DNA of 64,000 nt, from assembly GCF_050633125.1 (NCBI RefSeq), contig NZ_JBOEFX010000012.1:1-64000 (forward strand), read 5' to 3'. Numbering within the stretch: position 1 is the stretch's first letter; the number at the start of each line of letters is the position of its first letter. The DNA is from Lewinella sp050633125. GTDB lineage: Bacteria > Bacteroidota > Bacteroidia > Chitinophagales > Saprospiraceae. The notes beneath the pieces are model-generated. The model was given only the letters and a program-made list of their open reading frames with translations, made no database searches and had not been told where the DNA came from. The position numbers were made by a program, and so were the translations under genes. This document shows, one piece after another, positions 7,392-16,696 of this stretch.

Positions 7392-9665
7392 ATGCAAAGG
7401 TACCTTCGTTTAATACTGTTACCGATTTTCGGAACAATGATCTTGATCACCCTTCAAGGACAAGAAGATTCGGTAATCTTGTTGGAGGGAAAGGTGATAG
7501 AGTATGAAACAGGAGAGGCCTTGCCTTTTGCGACTTTGGTGTTGGTCAAGGATACTCAGCAAGGTGTTGTAACGGATATTGACGGTAATTTTAGCTGGGA
7601 AGTACCTGCAAATACGCGTGCTGAAGTAGACGTTAAGTATCTCGGATTTGTTTCGCAGAGGCTTACGGTAGGAAGTATTCAGGAAAACAGTACGATAGCG
7701 TTATCTTCTGATGTTGCTCCTATTAATCCAATAATTGTACGTGCCAAAATCAACTATGATGAACTGTACTCGCCGACGGTGCAGCGTCTGGAGCAAGATG
7801 CGCTATGGGGAGAGGATGCCATTAATATTGCTCGCGCTTTTGATGGCTTACCTGGAGTGCAGATTCAGCAGGGTGCACTCAATACCCAACGGCTGAGCTT
7901 GCGTGGCATTGGTGCTCGGACGCCTTTTGCTACGGATCAAGTACGTCTCTACTGGAATGATATACCGCTTACCAACGGTGCAGGAGAGAGTGTCCTTGAG
8001 GATATCGAAAGCGGCTTTTTGGAGATGGCTTACGTGCAAACCGGCCCTGCCCCCGCCGCGCTGGGGGCCAACTTGGGTGGGAGTATCCAGCTGGTGAGCA
8101 AGCAATGGAATTTACTCAATTGGGCAACGAGCTTTGGCGTCTCCGCCGGTGACTTTGGACGCAACCGCGAATGGGTGAATTTACACAATAGAGCAGGAAA
8201 ATGGGAGCAAGATCTCAGCGTTGTACGTAGCGCCAGCGACGGCTATCGGGACAATAATGATTATGAAAGAGTTTCGGGGACGATCATTGGGCGAGTGAGC
8301 AACTATACCAATGAAACCCTGTATTTGGTACATCTGCGGCAGTTGCAAGCGGAAATTCCTAGCTCTCTTAATGCCAATGACTTTGCTGAAAAGCCTACGG
8401 CTGCGGCCTTCAATTGGGCATCCGTCAATGGACGTGAAGATCAATTGACCTACCTGCTGGGACTACAACATACCCATGAAATCGGTAGCCTAAAAGGACT
8501 GGGCAGATTGATCAATCGCTCGTCGGTTTTCGGTGGTCGACGTACCAATGATGAGGTGCGCCCTTTCGATATCATCAACGAAGACAGCTATCAATATGGC
8601 CTACGTACCAATTTTATCTTTCGCGATGCTCCTGCCCTCAAAGGCAGTTTTCAGGTCGGGGGCGAGTTGTTTTTGGAAAATTACGATATCACGACTTTCC
8701 AGGTACTCGATGGCGGTGCCAAGGGCGATGAACTCGGTTCCCAAAATGAAAACCGCTTCTATTATTTTGCTTTCAGCCAGTGGACGGCCCTTTGGGGAAA
8801 CAATTGGAAGACCGTGGTAGAGGGAAACCTCCGCCAGACCTTGTACAGTTGGCAAGCGGTTAATCTGGATCGTGAGTTTAATTTTGACCCTGTTTTTCTG
8901 CCTAGCCTGAGTGTCTTTTATCAGCCAGCGGATAAACGTTGGAGTATGCACGCCCGTGTAAATAGGGGCATCTCTCAACCCGATCCTTCTTCATCCATCG
9001 AAAACTCCTTCCTGAATGGTGAACCGTTAAGCCCTGCTACGGGCTGGAACCGGGAAGTTGGCGTGAAATGGTATGCCAATAATTTTTACCTGGAAATCAC
9101 CGCGTTTCAAATGGATTTGGAAGATGCGCTGGTACAGCGACAGGATGGGATAGGGCGAGTACTGTTTTTTAATGGCGGTTCGGCGCGGCACCAAGGCATC
9201 GAGTTTCGTCTTGCCAAAGGTTGGTGGCTGAATGATCATTTCCTGCATTTTAAAACCAATTATACTTTGGCGGATTACCGATTTCGAGATTTTCAGGAAT
9301 TAGATGGCGATTACTCCGGCAACGATATCCCCGGCGTGCATCCGCACCGCTGGCGCAGCGACTTTAGCTGGAAAGCCAACCGTTGGGGCGCTTCCCTCAG
9401 CTTGGATGTTGCTGCTAAACAATGGGTGGACGATGCCAATACGACTTCGGCAGATGGCTTTTCGGTGGTACATACTCGACTGTCCCATGATTTTCCTAAC
9501 CTGGGACGTGGACTGAAAATATACGCAGGTTGTAATAATATTTTCGATCAGGCTTACGCCGGAATGGTACAAGTCAACGCCAGTGGATTTGGTAGTAATT
9601 TACCAAGGTATTTCTATCCGGCTTTGCCGAGGTACTTTTATCTTGGAGTGGATTATGGATTGTAA
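7392..9665 (+). CDS. TonB-dependent outer membrane receptor
   Basis: The 757-aa protein has a signal peptide (MQRYLRLILLPIFGTMILIT, then LQGQ). A carboxypeptidase-regulatory-like beta-sandwich follows at about 28-115 (LEGKVIEYETGEALPFAT, VVTDIDGNFSWEVP). Then come a TonB plug (about 120-240; ARAFDGLPGVQIQQG, RLSLRGIGARTPF, ALGANLGGSIQL) and a 22-strand barrel ending in the aromatic RYFYLGVDYGL. It energises import of a large or scarce ligand across the outer membrane. Ligand cannot be read from sequence; the divergent HMA gene weakly suggests a metal complex. The ATG lies 6 bp after palindromic element copy 1, so the element is almost certainly within or at the promoter/leader. Confidence 0.92.
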   Translation: MQRYLRLILLPIFGTMILITLQGQEDSVILLEGKVIEYETGEALPFATLVLVKDTQQGVVTDIDGNFSWEVPANTRAEVDVKYLGFVSQRLTVGSIQENSTIALSSDVAPINPIIVRAKINYDELYSPTVQRLEQDALWGEDAINIARAFDGLPGVQIQQGALNTQRLSLRGIGARTPFATDQVRLYWNDIPLTNGAGESVLEDIESGFLEMAYVQTGPAPAALGANLGGSIQLVSKQWNLLNWATSFGVSAGDFGRNREWVNLHNRAGKWEQDLSVVRSASDGYRDNNDYERVSGTIIGRVSNYTNETLYLVHLRQLQAEIPSSLNANDFAEKPTAAAFNWASVNGREDQLTYLLGLQHTHEIGSLKGLGRLINRSSVFGGRRTNDEVRPFDIINEDSYQYGLRTNFIFRDAPALKGSFQVGGELFLENYDITTFQVLDGGAKGDELGSQNENRFYYFAFSQWTALWGNNWKTVVEGNLRQTLYSWQAVNLDREFNFDPVFLPSLSVFYQPADKRWSMHARVNRGISQPDPSSSIENSFLNGEPLSPATGWNREVGVKWYANNFYLEITAFQMDLEDALVQRQDGIGRVLFFNGGSARHQGIEFRLAKGWWLNDHFLHFKTNYTLADYRFRDFQELDGDYSGNDIPGVHPHRWRSDFSWKANRWGASLSLDVAAKQWVDDANTTSADGFSVVHTRLSHDFPNLGRGLKIYAGCNNIFDQAYAGMVQVNASGFGSNLPRYFYPALPRYFYLGVDYGL

Positions 9666-9962
9666 TACAGCATAGCTGTTGGAAAGAATCTTACAGATGC
9701 CTTTCAACTTGGTTGTCATAAAAAACCGTGTCAATCTTGTTAAACCCGCTTGATCCGTGTTCTATCTTGTTAGACAGGATGGAACACGGATTATCACGGC
9801 CTTCTTTTTTTGGAAAATCTGCGTTGATCCGTCTGATCCGTTTAATCCGTGTTCCATCACGTAGACTTAGAGTTTGAAGTTTTGCTGCGTTTAAGCTATT
9901 GTTGAGTAGACTTCAAAACCTGAACGGTGTTTGAGTGTTATGAAGGATGAAAATGAATAATT
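9666..9962. repeat. Intergenic region with ATCCGTGTTC repeats and a hairpin
   Basis: ATCCGTGTTCTATC (9753-9766) is nearly the reverse complement of GATGGAACACGGAT (9779-9792), with a short loop carrying TTGTTAGACAG. Further direct copies of the GATCCGT / AATCCGTGTTCCATC words follow at about 9826-9860. Such words are dispersed in other Bacteroidota genomes as far as I recall. It may terminate the receptor gene. No gene is seen. Confidence 0.5.
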
Positions 9963-10859
9963 ATGGAGATTCGCCGGATACCTCGCGAAGAGATTGATAA
10001 AACCAAATGGAACAGTTGTGTTCACTATGCTACCAACGGTAACGTCTTTGGTTACATGTGGTACTTGGATGCGATGGCCCGTCAATGGGACGGCCTGGTA
10101 GAGGGCGATTACGAATCGGTGATGCCTTTGACTTATAAAGATATGAATTGGGGGCAGCAAGGTTTGGTGCAGCCACCGCTTGTGCGAGAATTAGCGATCT
10201 ACAGTGTCAATCCTCCATCAACTAAGCGCAATGAGGCCTTTTGGGCTGCCTTGCCAGAGGAGTACAAGCAAGTAGATTTACAGCTGGATGCGTTTAGCCA
10301 ACCCAGGGATGCTGGTTGGGTGACGGAAGAGACGAGTAATTATTTTCTCCCTTTGTCTGATGCCTACGAGGTACTCCGCGAACGCTATTCCCAAACCTTA
10401 ATCGACCAATTAGAGACCGCTAGAGAAGCCGACCTCTATCCTGTTTCAAGCATCAAGCCCGAGAAGATAGCAGAATTGTTTCGCAAGATGAAAGGTAACC
10501 TCACGGAGCCTGAGTTTCATGGCCTCCAGCGGATCATGTACAATATCCTCCACCGTGGCTGGGGTTTTGCCTCCGGCATCATGAACCGCGAACAGGAAGT
10601 GCTGGCCGCTGAGTTTTTTATCTATAGCCACGGCCGTGTTATGAGTCTCGCTCCTGTAGAAACCGCCGCCGGTAGCAAAGTTTTTGCCAAAGCCTATCTC
10701 TACGACTTGATGATTCGCCAACAAGCCAATAAACCCCAGTCGCTAGACTTTAATACCAGTACCCAAGATGCTGATTTCGCTAGCCACTTCGGTGCTCTCA
10801 ATTACGAATACTACCGCGTACAGCGCGAACGCCCCAAAGGCTGGCGTGGCTTGTTTTAA
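9963..10859 (+). CDS. FemAB/GNAT-like acyltransferase-fold protein
   Basis: The 298-aa soluble protein has the layout of the FemAB-like (BioF2-like, tandem GNAT) family. The N-terminal GNAT half contains KWNSCVHYATNGNVFGYMW and then GDYESVMPLTYKD, a pattern common where substrate sites line the first domain. The second half contains LFRKMKGNLTEPEFHGLQRI, AAEFFIYSHGRVMSLAPVE and YLYDLMIRQQANKPQSLDF. Members transfer amino acyl or acyl groups, for example to peptidoglycan precursors or lipids. The substrate here is unknown. The gene stands alone, between repeat-rich intergenic regions. Confidence 0.65.
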   Translation: MEIRRIPREEIDKTKWNSCVHYATNGNVFGYMWYLDAMARQWDGLVEGDYESVMPLTYKDMNWGQQGLVQPPLVRELAIYSVNPPSTKRNEAFWAALPEEYKQVDLQLDAFSQPRDAGWVTEETSNYFLPLSDAYEVLRERYSQTLIDQLETAREADLYPVSSIKPEKIAELFRKMKGNLTEPEFHGLQRIMYNILHRGWGFASGIMNREQEVLAAEFFIYSHGRVMSLAPVETAAGSKVFAKAYLYDLMIRQQANKPQSLDFNTSTQDADFASHFGALNYEYYRVQRERPKGWRGLF

Positions 10860-11028
10860 AGGCAGGAGGTCTTTCACCACATAAGTGTGGTATTAAAGAA
10901 AAACTATGTGTCTATGTGATGAAGAGTACTTGGTTTTTATCACATAGTCATATAGATGGGGTTAGGGGATTATAAATCTCTATGTCTATGTGTTAAAAAT
11001 CATTGATGTCCTTTGGTGGTCCGAAACC
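10860..11028. terminator. Intergenic hairpins downstream of the acyltransferase-like gene
   Basis: ACCACA-TAAG-TGTGGT (10876-10891) is a compact 6-bp hairpin 16 bp after the stop. A second dyad, CTATGTGAT (10912-10920) with ATCACATAG (10939-10947), follows. Several CTATGTG words are repeated in this 170-bp gap between convergent genes. They are likely terminators plus a short decayed repeat. Confidence 0.45.
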
Positions 11029-11904
11029 CTACCGTCCAAATTCATCATAATACTCATCGTAGTACGTCTCGTATTCGTAGATCAGCTCAATGTTTGCAAT
11101 TTCAGTGGTGGTAAGCTCCCGACGGATATCTGTTGTCACAGGCATATACCAATCCTGTTCTTCAAAGTAATAGCGCATATCTTTTATCTTAAAACTGTAC
11201 CCGTGGCGCGCGTAAATCTCGTTGCGCATGAGGCGTAGTTCATCCGAGTTGTAATTCCATACATCTTCTTCGGTCAGTAGTCGTTGGGAAGCTTCCGGCC
11301 ACTCGCCAACAGTGGGCTGGTAGCGGAAGTTCTTGGTTGTCAGTGTGTAGGTACGCGCCGTGTTGCCTTTAGCACGGAAGGGCTTCCACTCGCCTTGAAG
11401 TTGCTGCTTGGCCGGATAGATGGTAAAGGTGAAGGTGCCATCATAGGGATCATTTCCGGGTTCGGCGAGTTCACAGACGTAATATTCTCCTGACTTTTGT
11501 TCGGTGATGCGGCCAGTGAGTGGGCGATAGTTGCCTGCACATACACTGTAGCCTCGGAGTTCCTGTCCTTGCTGTTCAGCAAGAATAAGTGTGATTTGGT
11601 TGGGGCCAAAGGTGCCGGTGTAATAGCCCAGAAACTCGTTGTTGGTAATGGCTTGCCCTAGTTGCTGTAGGTCTTTCTGCATAAGCTCCTGGTTGGCCGT
11701 CATGGCAGGCCCGATGGCTTGGACATTGCTGGCAAAATGAGCGGAAGCAGAATTACTGGGTCGTTCTTTAGCCGGACGGGTCGCCTCGGGTGCGGCTGAT
11801 TCTGTCTGTGGCGCAGTAGCAGTTGTATCCGCAGGTGGATTAGAAGGGCCTCCGCAGGAAAGTAGGGCGAGGCACAGTAATGCGAATAGAATTCTTAGGG
11901 TCAT
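11029..11904 (-). CDS. YARHG-domain lipoprotein
   Basis: The 291-aa product begins MTLRILFALLCLALLSCGG, a signal peptide with lipobox LLSC and Cys17 as the lipidated residue. A low-complexity Pro/Thr/Ala-rich linker covers about 20-50. A middle region of beta strands (about 85-200; YYTGTFGPNQITLILAE) follows. The C-terminal YARHG domain (about 215-280) shows LRLMRNEIYARHGYSFK and then the paired RYYFEEQDWYMP segment. YARHG domains are extracellular and presumed to bind peptidoglycan or other wall material; function is not established. The gene is convergent with the acyltransferase-like gene. Confidence 0.88.
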   Translation of the reverse strand: MTLRILFALLCLALLSCGGPSNPPADTTATAPQTESAAPEATRPAKERPSNSASAHFASNVQAIGPAMTANQELMQKDLQQLGQAITNNEFLGYYTGTFGPNQITLILAEQQGQELRGYSVCAGNYRPLTGRITEQKSGEYYVCELAEPGNDPYDGTFTFTIYPAKQQLQGEWKPFRAKGNTARTYTLTTKNFRYQPTVGEWPEASQRLLTEEDVWNYNSDELRLMRNEIYARHGYSFKIKDMRYYFEEQDWYMPVTTDIRRELTTTEIANIELIYEYETYYDEYYDEFGR

Positions 11905-12188
11905 GATGGTGGGCGTTTTGCTGGTTTTACGAATAAAGCGGGTTGTTAAATCGTAAATATATGCGCTATGCTTTGAAAATTGTGAGCTACCGCATTAATT
12001 TAACGGATATGCCCCTTTTTTGAAGGAGCTAAATTGCGTAAGCGATGTGAAAGGGTGGCACGGTGACAACAGTGCCAGACAGCGATCCGATTTAATCGGG
12101 AGAGCTGGCCGAACGAACAGAGAGCCCTGTAACGTAGCGCCCCTGTAACGCAGAGAAAGGGGGACGCCCGAAATAGCTAAAACAAACA
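11905..12188. other. Intergenic region, about 280 bp, repeat-like
   Basis: Divergent promoters for the YARHG lipoprotein (-) and the DUF2306 gene (+) should lie here. The part from 12030 to 12170 is GC-richer than its surroundings and carries a doubled CCCTGTAACG word (12123-12132 and 12143-12152). A 64-codon minus-strand frame runs through it, but its composition is not protein-like. No operator was recognised. Confidence 0.35.
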
Positions 12189-12833
12189 ATGGCCAATAAT
12201 AAAAATAGGACTCTTCTTAGAGGAGGAAAATACCTCCTCCTTGCTATTTTACTCTTCTTTACCTACCGGATGGCCTTGCTCAGTTGGCCCTACCTCGGGT
12301 TTGATGATCGGGTAGCATTTTTACGGATCAAGCAGTCGGTGATACATATCTCGTGGTGGAAGGTGGCTTTCTATGTGCATGTGTTTACGAGTATTTTACT
12401 GCTGCTTGCGGGCTTTACACAGTTTAGTGGCGAACTACTAAAACGGTATCCCGGCGTACATCGGGGTGCGGGTAAACTGTACGTTTTTGTGCTGCTTTTT
12501 CTTTCTGGGCCAGCAGGCTTATTGTTGGCTATTAAAGCAAATGGGGGCGTGTGGTCGCAGTTGGCTTTTACCACGCTAGCCGTGTTATGGTGGTGGTTTA
12601 CCTGGCAGGCCTGGCGAAGCATTATTAAAGGCCAACTAAAAGCACATCAAGACTTTATGTGGCGAAGTTTTGCACTGACGCTTTCTGCCGTGACATTACG
12701 ATCCTGGAAGTGGTTGGTTGTGTTGGTTTGGGCGCCGCCACCGATGGATACCTACCGATTGGTAGCCTGGCTAGGCTGGGTACCAAATCTATTATTGGTC
12801 GAATGGTGGATCAGAAGAAAAAAAACGTATTGA
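12189..12833 (+). CDS. DUF2306 family membrane protein
   Basis: The 214-aa integral membrane protein has about six hydrophobic segments. The family core is VFTSILLLLAGFTQFSGEL, then RYPGVHRGAGKLYVFVLLF and SGPAGLLLAI. Paired Arg/His residues (HRGAGK; AHQDFMWRSFALT) face the membrane interior in this family. Function is unknown. Homologues are predicted small membrane proteins, sometimes compared with cytochrome-like four-helix bundles. The ATG at 12189 follows an AACAA-rich leader. It precedes the SulP gene by 99 bp on the same strand. Confidence 0.85.
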   Translation: MANNKNRTLLRGGKYLLLAILLFFTYRMALLSWPYLGFDDRVAFLRIKQSVIHISWWKVAFYVHVFTSILLLLAGFTQFSGELLKRYPGVHRGAGKLYVFVLLFLSGPAGLLLAIKANGGVWSQLAFTTLAVLWWWFTWQAWRSIIKGQLKAHQDFMWRSFALTLSAVTLRSWKWLVVLVWAPPPMDTYRLVAWLGWVPNLLLVEWWIRRKKTY

Positions 12834-12932
12834 GTCATTTTCTCTGTAATAAGTACTGAAAATCAGTAAATCACTTCTTTTAAGGACTTTAAGTGAGGTT
12901 TTTTTTGAAAGTCGAACTTTTCTTTGAGTTAA

Positions 12933-14939
12933 ATGTGTTATAATGGGAATAGTTTTACTATAAAAATATTCCTCTTGGCAATATCAAAAATTTTTAAACT
13001 CGATTTCTCTAATATCCGTGGCGACTTCTTTGGTGGCCTTACTGCGGGTATTGTCGCATTACCTCTGGCATTGGCTTTTGGTGCCCAAACAGAATTGGGG
13101 GCTATTGCAGGTCTCTATGGTGCGATAGCCTTGGCTGTTTTGGCAGCGTTTTTTGGCGGCACAGCGACCCAGGTAAGTGGCCCTACTGCTCCAATGACGG
13201 TTGTGTCGGCGGCGGTAATCGCAAGTTGTATCACTGAGTCAGGTGCTACGTCGGTAGCAGAGGCGATGCCACTGATCATAGCTACGTTCTTTTTGGCAGG
13301 AGCTTTGGAGGTTCTTTTCGGTGTCATTCGATTGGGGCGCTATATCCGTTATATACCCTATCCTGTGGTTTCGGGGTTTATGAGTGGTATTGGAGTAATC
13401 ATTATCATCACGCAGATTTTTCCGTTGATAGGTTACAATCCTACACAAGACCTGCAGCTCGTTGAGCAACGTTTACCTCATGCGGAAGAGATTATTCTGG
13501 AGAAAATCTTACAGGAAGAAGAAGCTGAAGGCGTACTTAGTGGAGTGATGAGCAAGGAGGATCTGGAGGAAACGACCCGTCGAGCGCAAGAGGTAAGTGT
13601 GGAGGACATTCGCACTGAGGCAGTGAAGCAGGCCAAGAGAGAAGCTAGTGGCACAGTAGGCACCATTCAATACCTAAGCCGCCCCTTCAAAATTCCTAAT
13701 GGAATCAACTGGATAAACTTTATAGTAGGGCTGTGTACTATTGTGATTATTTATGGGTTTAAACGAATAACCAAAGCGGTACCATCGTCATTAGTTGCAC
13801 TGATATTGATGACACTGGTCGTCTATTTCTTTTTCCCAGGGCAAGTACCTGTAATTGGCGAAGTGGAGTCGGGCTTACCTTCCTTGCAGCTTGGCTTTTT
13901 AGGAGCATTTGGGAATTTAGGGATGCTCGGCACGATTTTTAAATTCGCCCTTACCCTAGCGGCATTGGGGGCTATCGATTCGCTGCTCACATCAGTAGTG
14001 GCGGACAATATTACCAAAACCAAGCACGATAGTGATCAGGAGTTGATCGGGCAAGGAATCGGTAATATGGGGGCTGCTTTGATTGGTGGACTTCCTGGTG
14101 CGGGAGCTACGATGCGGACGGTTATCAATGTAGATTCTGGTGGTAAGACCAAGCTTTCTGGAATGATTGCAGGCGTTTTTCTGCTGGCAGTTTTGCTGGG
14201 AGTAGGCCCAGTGGTATCTTATGTGCCCAATGCAGTTTTGGCAGGAATATTATTTACAGTAGGCGTAGGAATCATAGATTACAAAGCGTTACGTCACATC
14301 AAAACACTACCATTACCTGATACGATAATAATGGTAGTAGTATTATTATTGACCGTTTTTGTTGACTTGCTTACGGCGGTCGGTGTTGGTATGGTATTGG
14401 CTGCACTGTTATTTATGAAGAGCATTTCCGATGTAGTTGAACATAAAACACAAACGGCTTCTTCTTCTTTACGTGATTTCTCGAGGGAACAAGCTTGGGA
14501 CGATGATGCAGAATTGATTGAGGAATATGGCGATCGTGTGTATATAAAGCACTTGGATGGACCTCTTTTCTTTGGTTTTGCCAGTCGTTTTCAGGAGATG
14601 GTACAAGCATTGCCCAATGTGTCTATTGTCATTATGCGTATGCAAAGGGTACCCTATGTGGATCAGTCCGGCCTATACGCAATGGAAGAAGCGGTAATGG
14701 AGCTTCATAACCAGGGGATTGCTGTTGTATTTACAGGGTTACACGGGCAACCATTAGATATGTTTAAGCGAATCAACCTTATCCCCGGATTGATTGATGA
14801 AAAGTACCTCTTTAAGAGTTTTCGCACTTGTTCCGCGTGGTTAATTGAAATCATGAAGGATGATCAAACACTTAATAATATTATAGCTGACCAGCTCGCT
14901 GATTCTATTAGAATAAGCGATGAAGTTGACGAAGTTTAA
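12933..14939 (+). CDS. SulP family anion transporter with STAS domain
   Basis: The 668-aa protein has the SulP membrane core. LDFSNIRGDFFGGLTAGIVALPLALAFG marks TM1-2 (split in two: GDFFGGLTAGIVALPLA is the signature), with VSGPTAPMTVV and the late GLPGAGATMRTVINVDSGG element. A STAS domain follows at about 520-655 (VYIKHLDGPLFFGFASRF; VPYVDQSGLYAMEEA). Such proteins import sulfate, bicarbonate or other oxyanions, often with Na+ or H+. About 80 charged, helical residues (about 168-248) are inserted in a loop after the fourth or fifth TM helix. The ATG at 12933 gives a poor leader of about 14 residues; a TTG near 12975 is an alternative start closer to the family's usual N-terminus. A TetR-type gene lies 110 bp downstream. 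Confidence 0.92.
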   Translation: MCYNGNSFTIKIFLLAISKIFKLDFSNIRGDFFGGLTAGIVALPLALAFGAQTELGAIAGLYGAIALAVLAAFFGGTATQVSGPTAPMTVVSAAVIASCITESGATSVAEAMPLIIATFFLAGALEVLFGVIRLGRYIRYIPYPVVSGFMSGIGVIIIITQIFPLIGYNPTQDLQLVEQRLPHAEEIILEKILQEEEAEGVLSGVMSKEDLEETTRRAQEVSVEDIRTEAVKQAKREASGTVGTIQYLSRPFKIPNGINWINFIVGLCTIVIIYGFKRITKAVPSSLVALILMTLVVYFFFPGQVPVIGEVESGLPSLQLGFLGAFGNLGMLGTIFKFALTLAALGAIDSLLTSVVADNITKTKHDSDQELIGQGIGNMGAALIGGLPGAGATMRTVINVDSGGKTKLSGMIAGVFLLAVLLGVGPVVSYVPNAVLAGILFTVGVGIIDYKALRHIKTLPLPDTIIMVVVLLLTVFVDLLTAVGVGMVLAALLFMKSISDVVEHKTQTASSSLRDFSREQAWDDDAELIEEYGDRVYIKHLDGPLFFGFASRFQEMVQALPNVSIVIMRMQRVPYVDQSGLYAMEEAVMELHNQGIAVVFTGLHGQPLDMFKRINLIPGLIDEKYLFKSFRTCSAWLIEIMKDDQTLNNIIADQLADSIRISDEVDEV

Positions 14940-15020
14940 AAAAAGTTGAACAAGTCTTTGGGCTAAATGCTTTACAAAAAGTAAAGTGAAGCTATTTTTG
15001 TGGATAGGGATACTGCGAGA

Positions 15021-15036
15021 GGCGGTCACTCCCGCC
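15021..15036. promoter_or_regulatory. Possible operator dyad upstream of the TetR gene
   Basis: GGCGG (15021-15025) and CCGCC (15032-15036) form a short inverted repeat 13 bp before the regulator's start codon. Many TetR proteins bind such dyads in their own promoters. A TATTTTTG box at 14993-15000 fits the Bacteroidota -7 consensus TAnnTTTG, but I found no -33 element at the right spacing. Confidence 0.25.
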
Positions 15037-15049
15037 AAAAAGAGACAAC

Positions 15050-15745
15050 ATGGCGATTAGAATACAGATGCAGTTGAACGAGAAATTATTTCTCCGAGAC
15101 CCACAGGATACTAAACTTGGTCGGAATATTATTCGCTATAGTATTTTGTTAATTGATGATATCGGTTTTGAACAATTTACATTCAAGAAACTGGCGGAAA
15201 GGATTGAATCCACAGAAGCTTCCGTATACCGATATTTTGAAAACAAGCACCTCCTGTTGGTCTATTTGCTGTGTTGGTACTGGGAGTGGACAAAGTTTCA
15301 GCTGGATTTTAATACCAATAATATCGAAGATCCATGCCAGAAACTACGTATCGCTATTGCTACGATCGTCAATACCGCTAAGCGTAACGCAACGATTGAG
15401 TTTGTAGACGAAGACATCCTCCACAAAGTAGTGGTTGCCGAAGGCGTAAAAGGCTACCACAGCAAATCAGTAGATCAGGAAAACAAAGAAGGCTTCTTTG
15501 CTACATACAAGTCCCTGGCGGCTAAAATTGGGGGCTTTATTACCGAAATCAATCCCGGTTTTTCTTACCCACGTGCACTGGCGAGTACCCTCTTAGAAAT
15601 GGCCAAAGACCACACCTACTTTGCCGAACACCTCCCTCGCCTGACAGACGTTGAGGTGGAAAACGGCGACCTTAGCCAGGTAGAGGAACTATTGCTTGAC
15701 TTTGCTTTCCGGCTCATCAAACCGGAGGTGGTGAATGCCTGTTAA
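15050..15745 (+). CDS. TetR/AcrR-family transcriptional regulator
   Basis: The 231-aa protein has a TetR helix-turn-helix at about 25-75. FTFKKLAERIESTEASVYRY followed by FENKHLLLVYLL is the classic recognition helix plus the start of helix 4. The C-terminal ligand-binding part is all-helical and not assignable to a ligand. The ATG at 15050 follows a GAGACAAC leader. The gene may control its own promoter (dyad at 15021-15036) and, by proximity, the SulP transporter or the DUF1684 gene 78 bp downstream; neither is proven. Confidence 0.88.
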   Translation: MAIRIQMQLNEKLFLRDPQDTKLGRNIIRYSILLIDDIGFEQFTFKKLAERIESTEASVYRYFENKHLLLVYLLCWYWEWTKFQLDFNTNNIEDPCQKLRIAIATIVNTAKRNATIEFVDEDILHKVVVAEGVKGYHSKSVDQENKEGFFATYKSLAAKIGGFITEINPGFSYPRALASTLLEMAKDHTYFAEHLPRLTDVEVENGDLSQVEELLLDFAFRLIKPEVVNAC

Positions 15746-15823
15746 CGTATTAACAATGCAGTAGGTGTTTTGAAATCATTGGGGTAAAGTGTATGTTTAC
15801 TGGCACGCTAAAACCAATAACCG

Positions 15824-16696
15824 GTGATCCACAAAACCTTCCTCTTACTACTGTCTCTTCTCCTCATCAATTCTTGGTCGTGTAAAACCCAGCAGTTGGT
15901 GCAGCCTCCACTGCCTGATAATTATACCCAGCAAATCGAAGAATGGCGCTCAGCAAGAATGGCCGGTTTGTTAGCCCCCACCGGCTGGCTGAGCCTTATT
16001 GGTTTGCACTGGTTGCAGGAAGGCGTAAATGAATGTGGGAGCAAAGAGGGCGTCCGGGTGCCTTTGCCCGGCAATGCTCCGGCAGTAGCTGTCACTTATA
16101 CTTTGAATGATGGGCAGGTGAGCTGCGACCCCAACACTTCAGCAGGCGTAACCATGCTGTCGGCTAATAACTGCCAGTTGGAATACCAATCCTTACAGTG
16201 GCAGCTCCTGGAGCGGGGAGGTCGGCATGGCGTACGTATCCGAGATACTTTACTCCCTTCCAGAATCAGGCTGGCACCTATCGAATATTTCCCCATCAAC
16301 CCTGCTTATCGCGTTTACGCTGCCTGGGAACCCAGTAATGGCCCCGATTCCGTACTGATGCGCAATGTGCTGGACATGGAATATTATGTGCCCGTGGTCG
16401 GAAAGCTACGCTTCACCCTCGACGACCGCCTGCATGAACTAACAGCTCTGGATGGTGGCCCCAATGACCTGTTCCTGATTTTTGCCGATAAAACGACGGG
16501 CGAAACAACCTATGGTGGCGGTCGCTACCTTTATTGTTCACGCGCTGGAGCAGATGGCCGCACCATCATCGATTTCAACAAAGCCTACAATCCACCCTGT
16601 GCTTTCACCGAATTTGCGACCTGCTTGCTGCCGCGTGTCGAAAATACCTTGCCAATAACCATTCTGGCCGGAGAGAAGAATTACGGGGGTCATTAG
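15824..16696 (+). CDS. DUF1684 family protein
   Basis: The start is GTG at 15824; no in-frame ATG lies nearby. The 290-aa product opens with a signal sequence (MIHKTFLLLLSLLLINSWSC) whose final Cys may be lipidated, although SWSC is a weak lipobox. DUF1684 features are EEWRSARMAGLLAPTGWLSL near residue 40, LTALDGGPNDLFLIFADKT, ETTYGGGRYL, and the signature DFNKAYNPPCAF with LPITILAGEKNYG at the end. The family is of unknown function, made of beta-rich secreted or cytoplasmic proteins, and is widespread in Bacteroidota and Actinobacteria. It lies just downstream of the TetR gene on the same strand. Confidence 0.88.
   Translation: MIHKTFLLLLSLLLINSWSCKTQQLVQPPLPDNYTQQIEEWRSARMAGLLAPTGWLSLIGLHWLQEGVNECGSKEGVRVPLPGNAPAVAVTYTLNDGQVSCDPNTSAGVTMLSANNCQLEYQSLQWQLLERGGRHGVRIRDTLLPSRIRLAPIEYFPINPAYRVYAAWEPSNGPDSVLMRNVLDMEYYVPVVGKLRFTLDDRLHELTALDGGPNDLFLIFADKTTGETTYGGGRYLYCSRAGADGRTIIDFNKAYNPPCAFTEFATCLLPRVENTLPITILAGEKNYGGH

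Noticed and set aside
11995..12189. 64-codon minus-strand frame in the intergenic region
   Set aside because: It runs through repeat-like DNA with doubled words and has no protein-like pattern.
14957..15000. Full -33/-7 Bacteroidota promoter for the TetR gene
   Set aside because: The TATTTTTG box fits, but the TTTG before it is about 32 bp away, not the expected 17-23.
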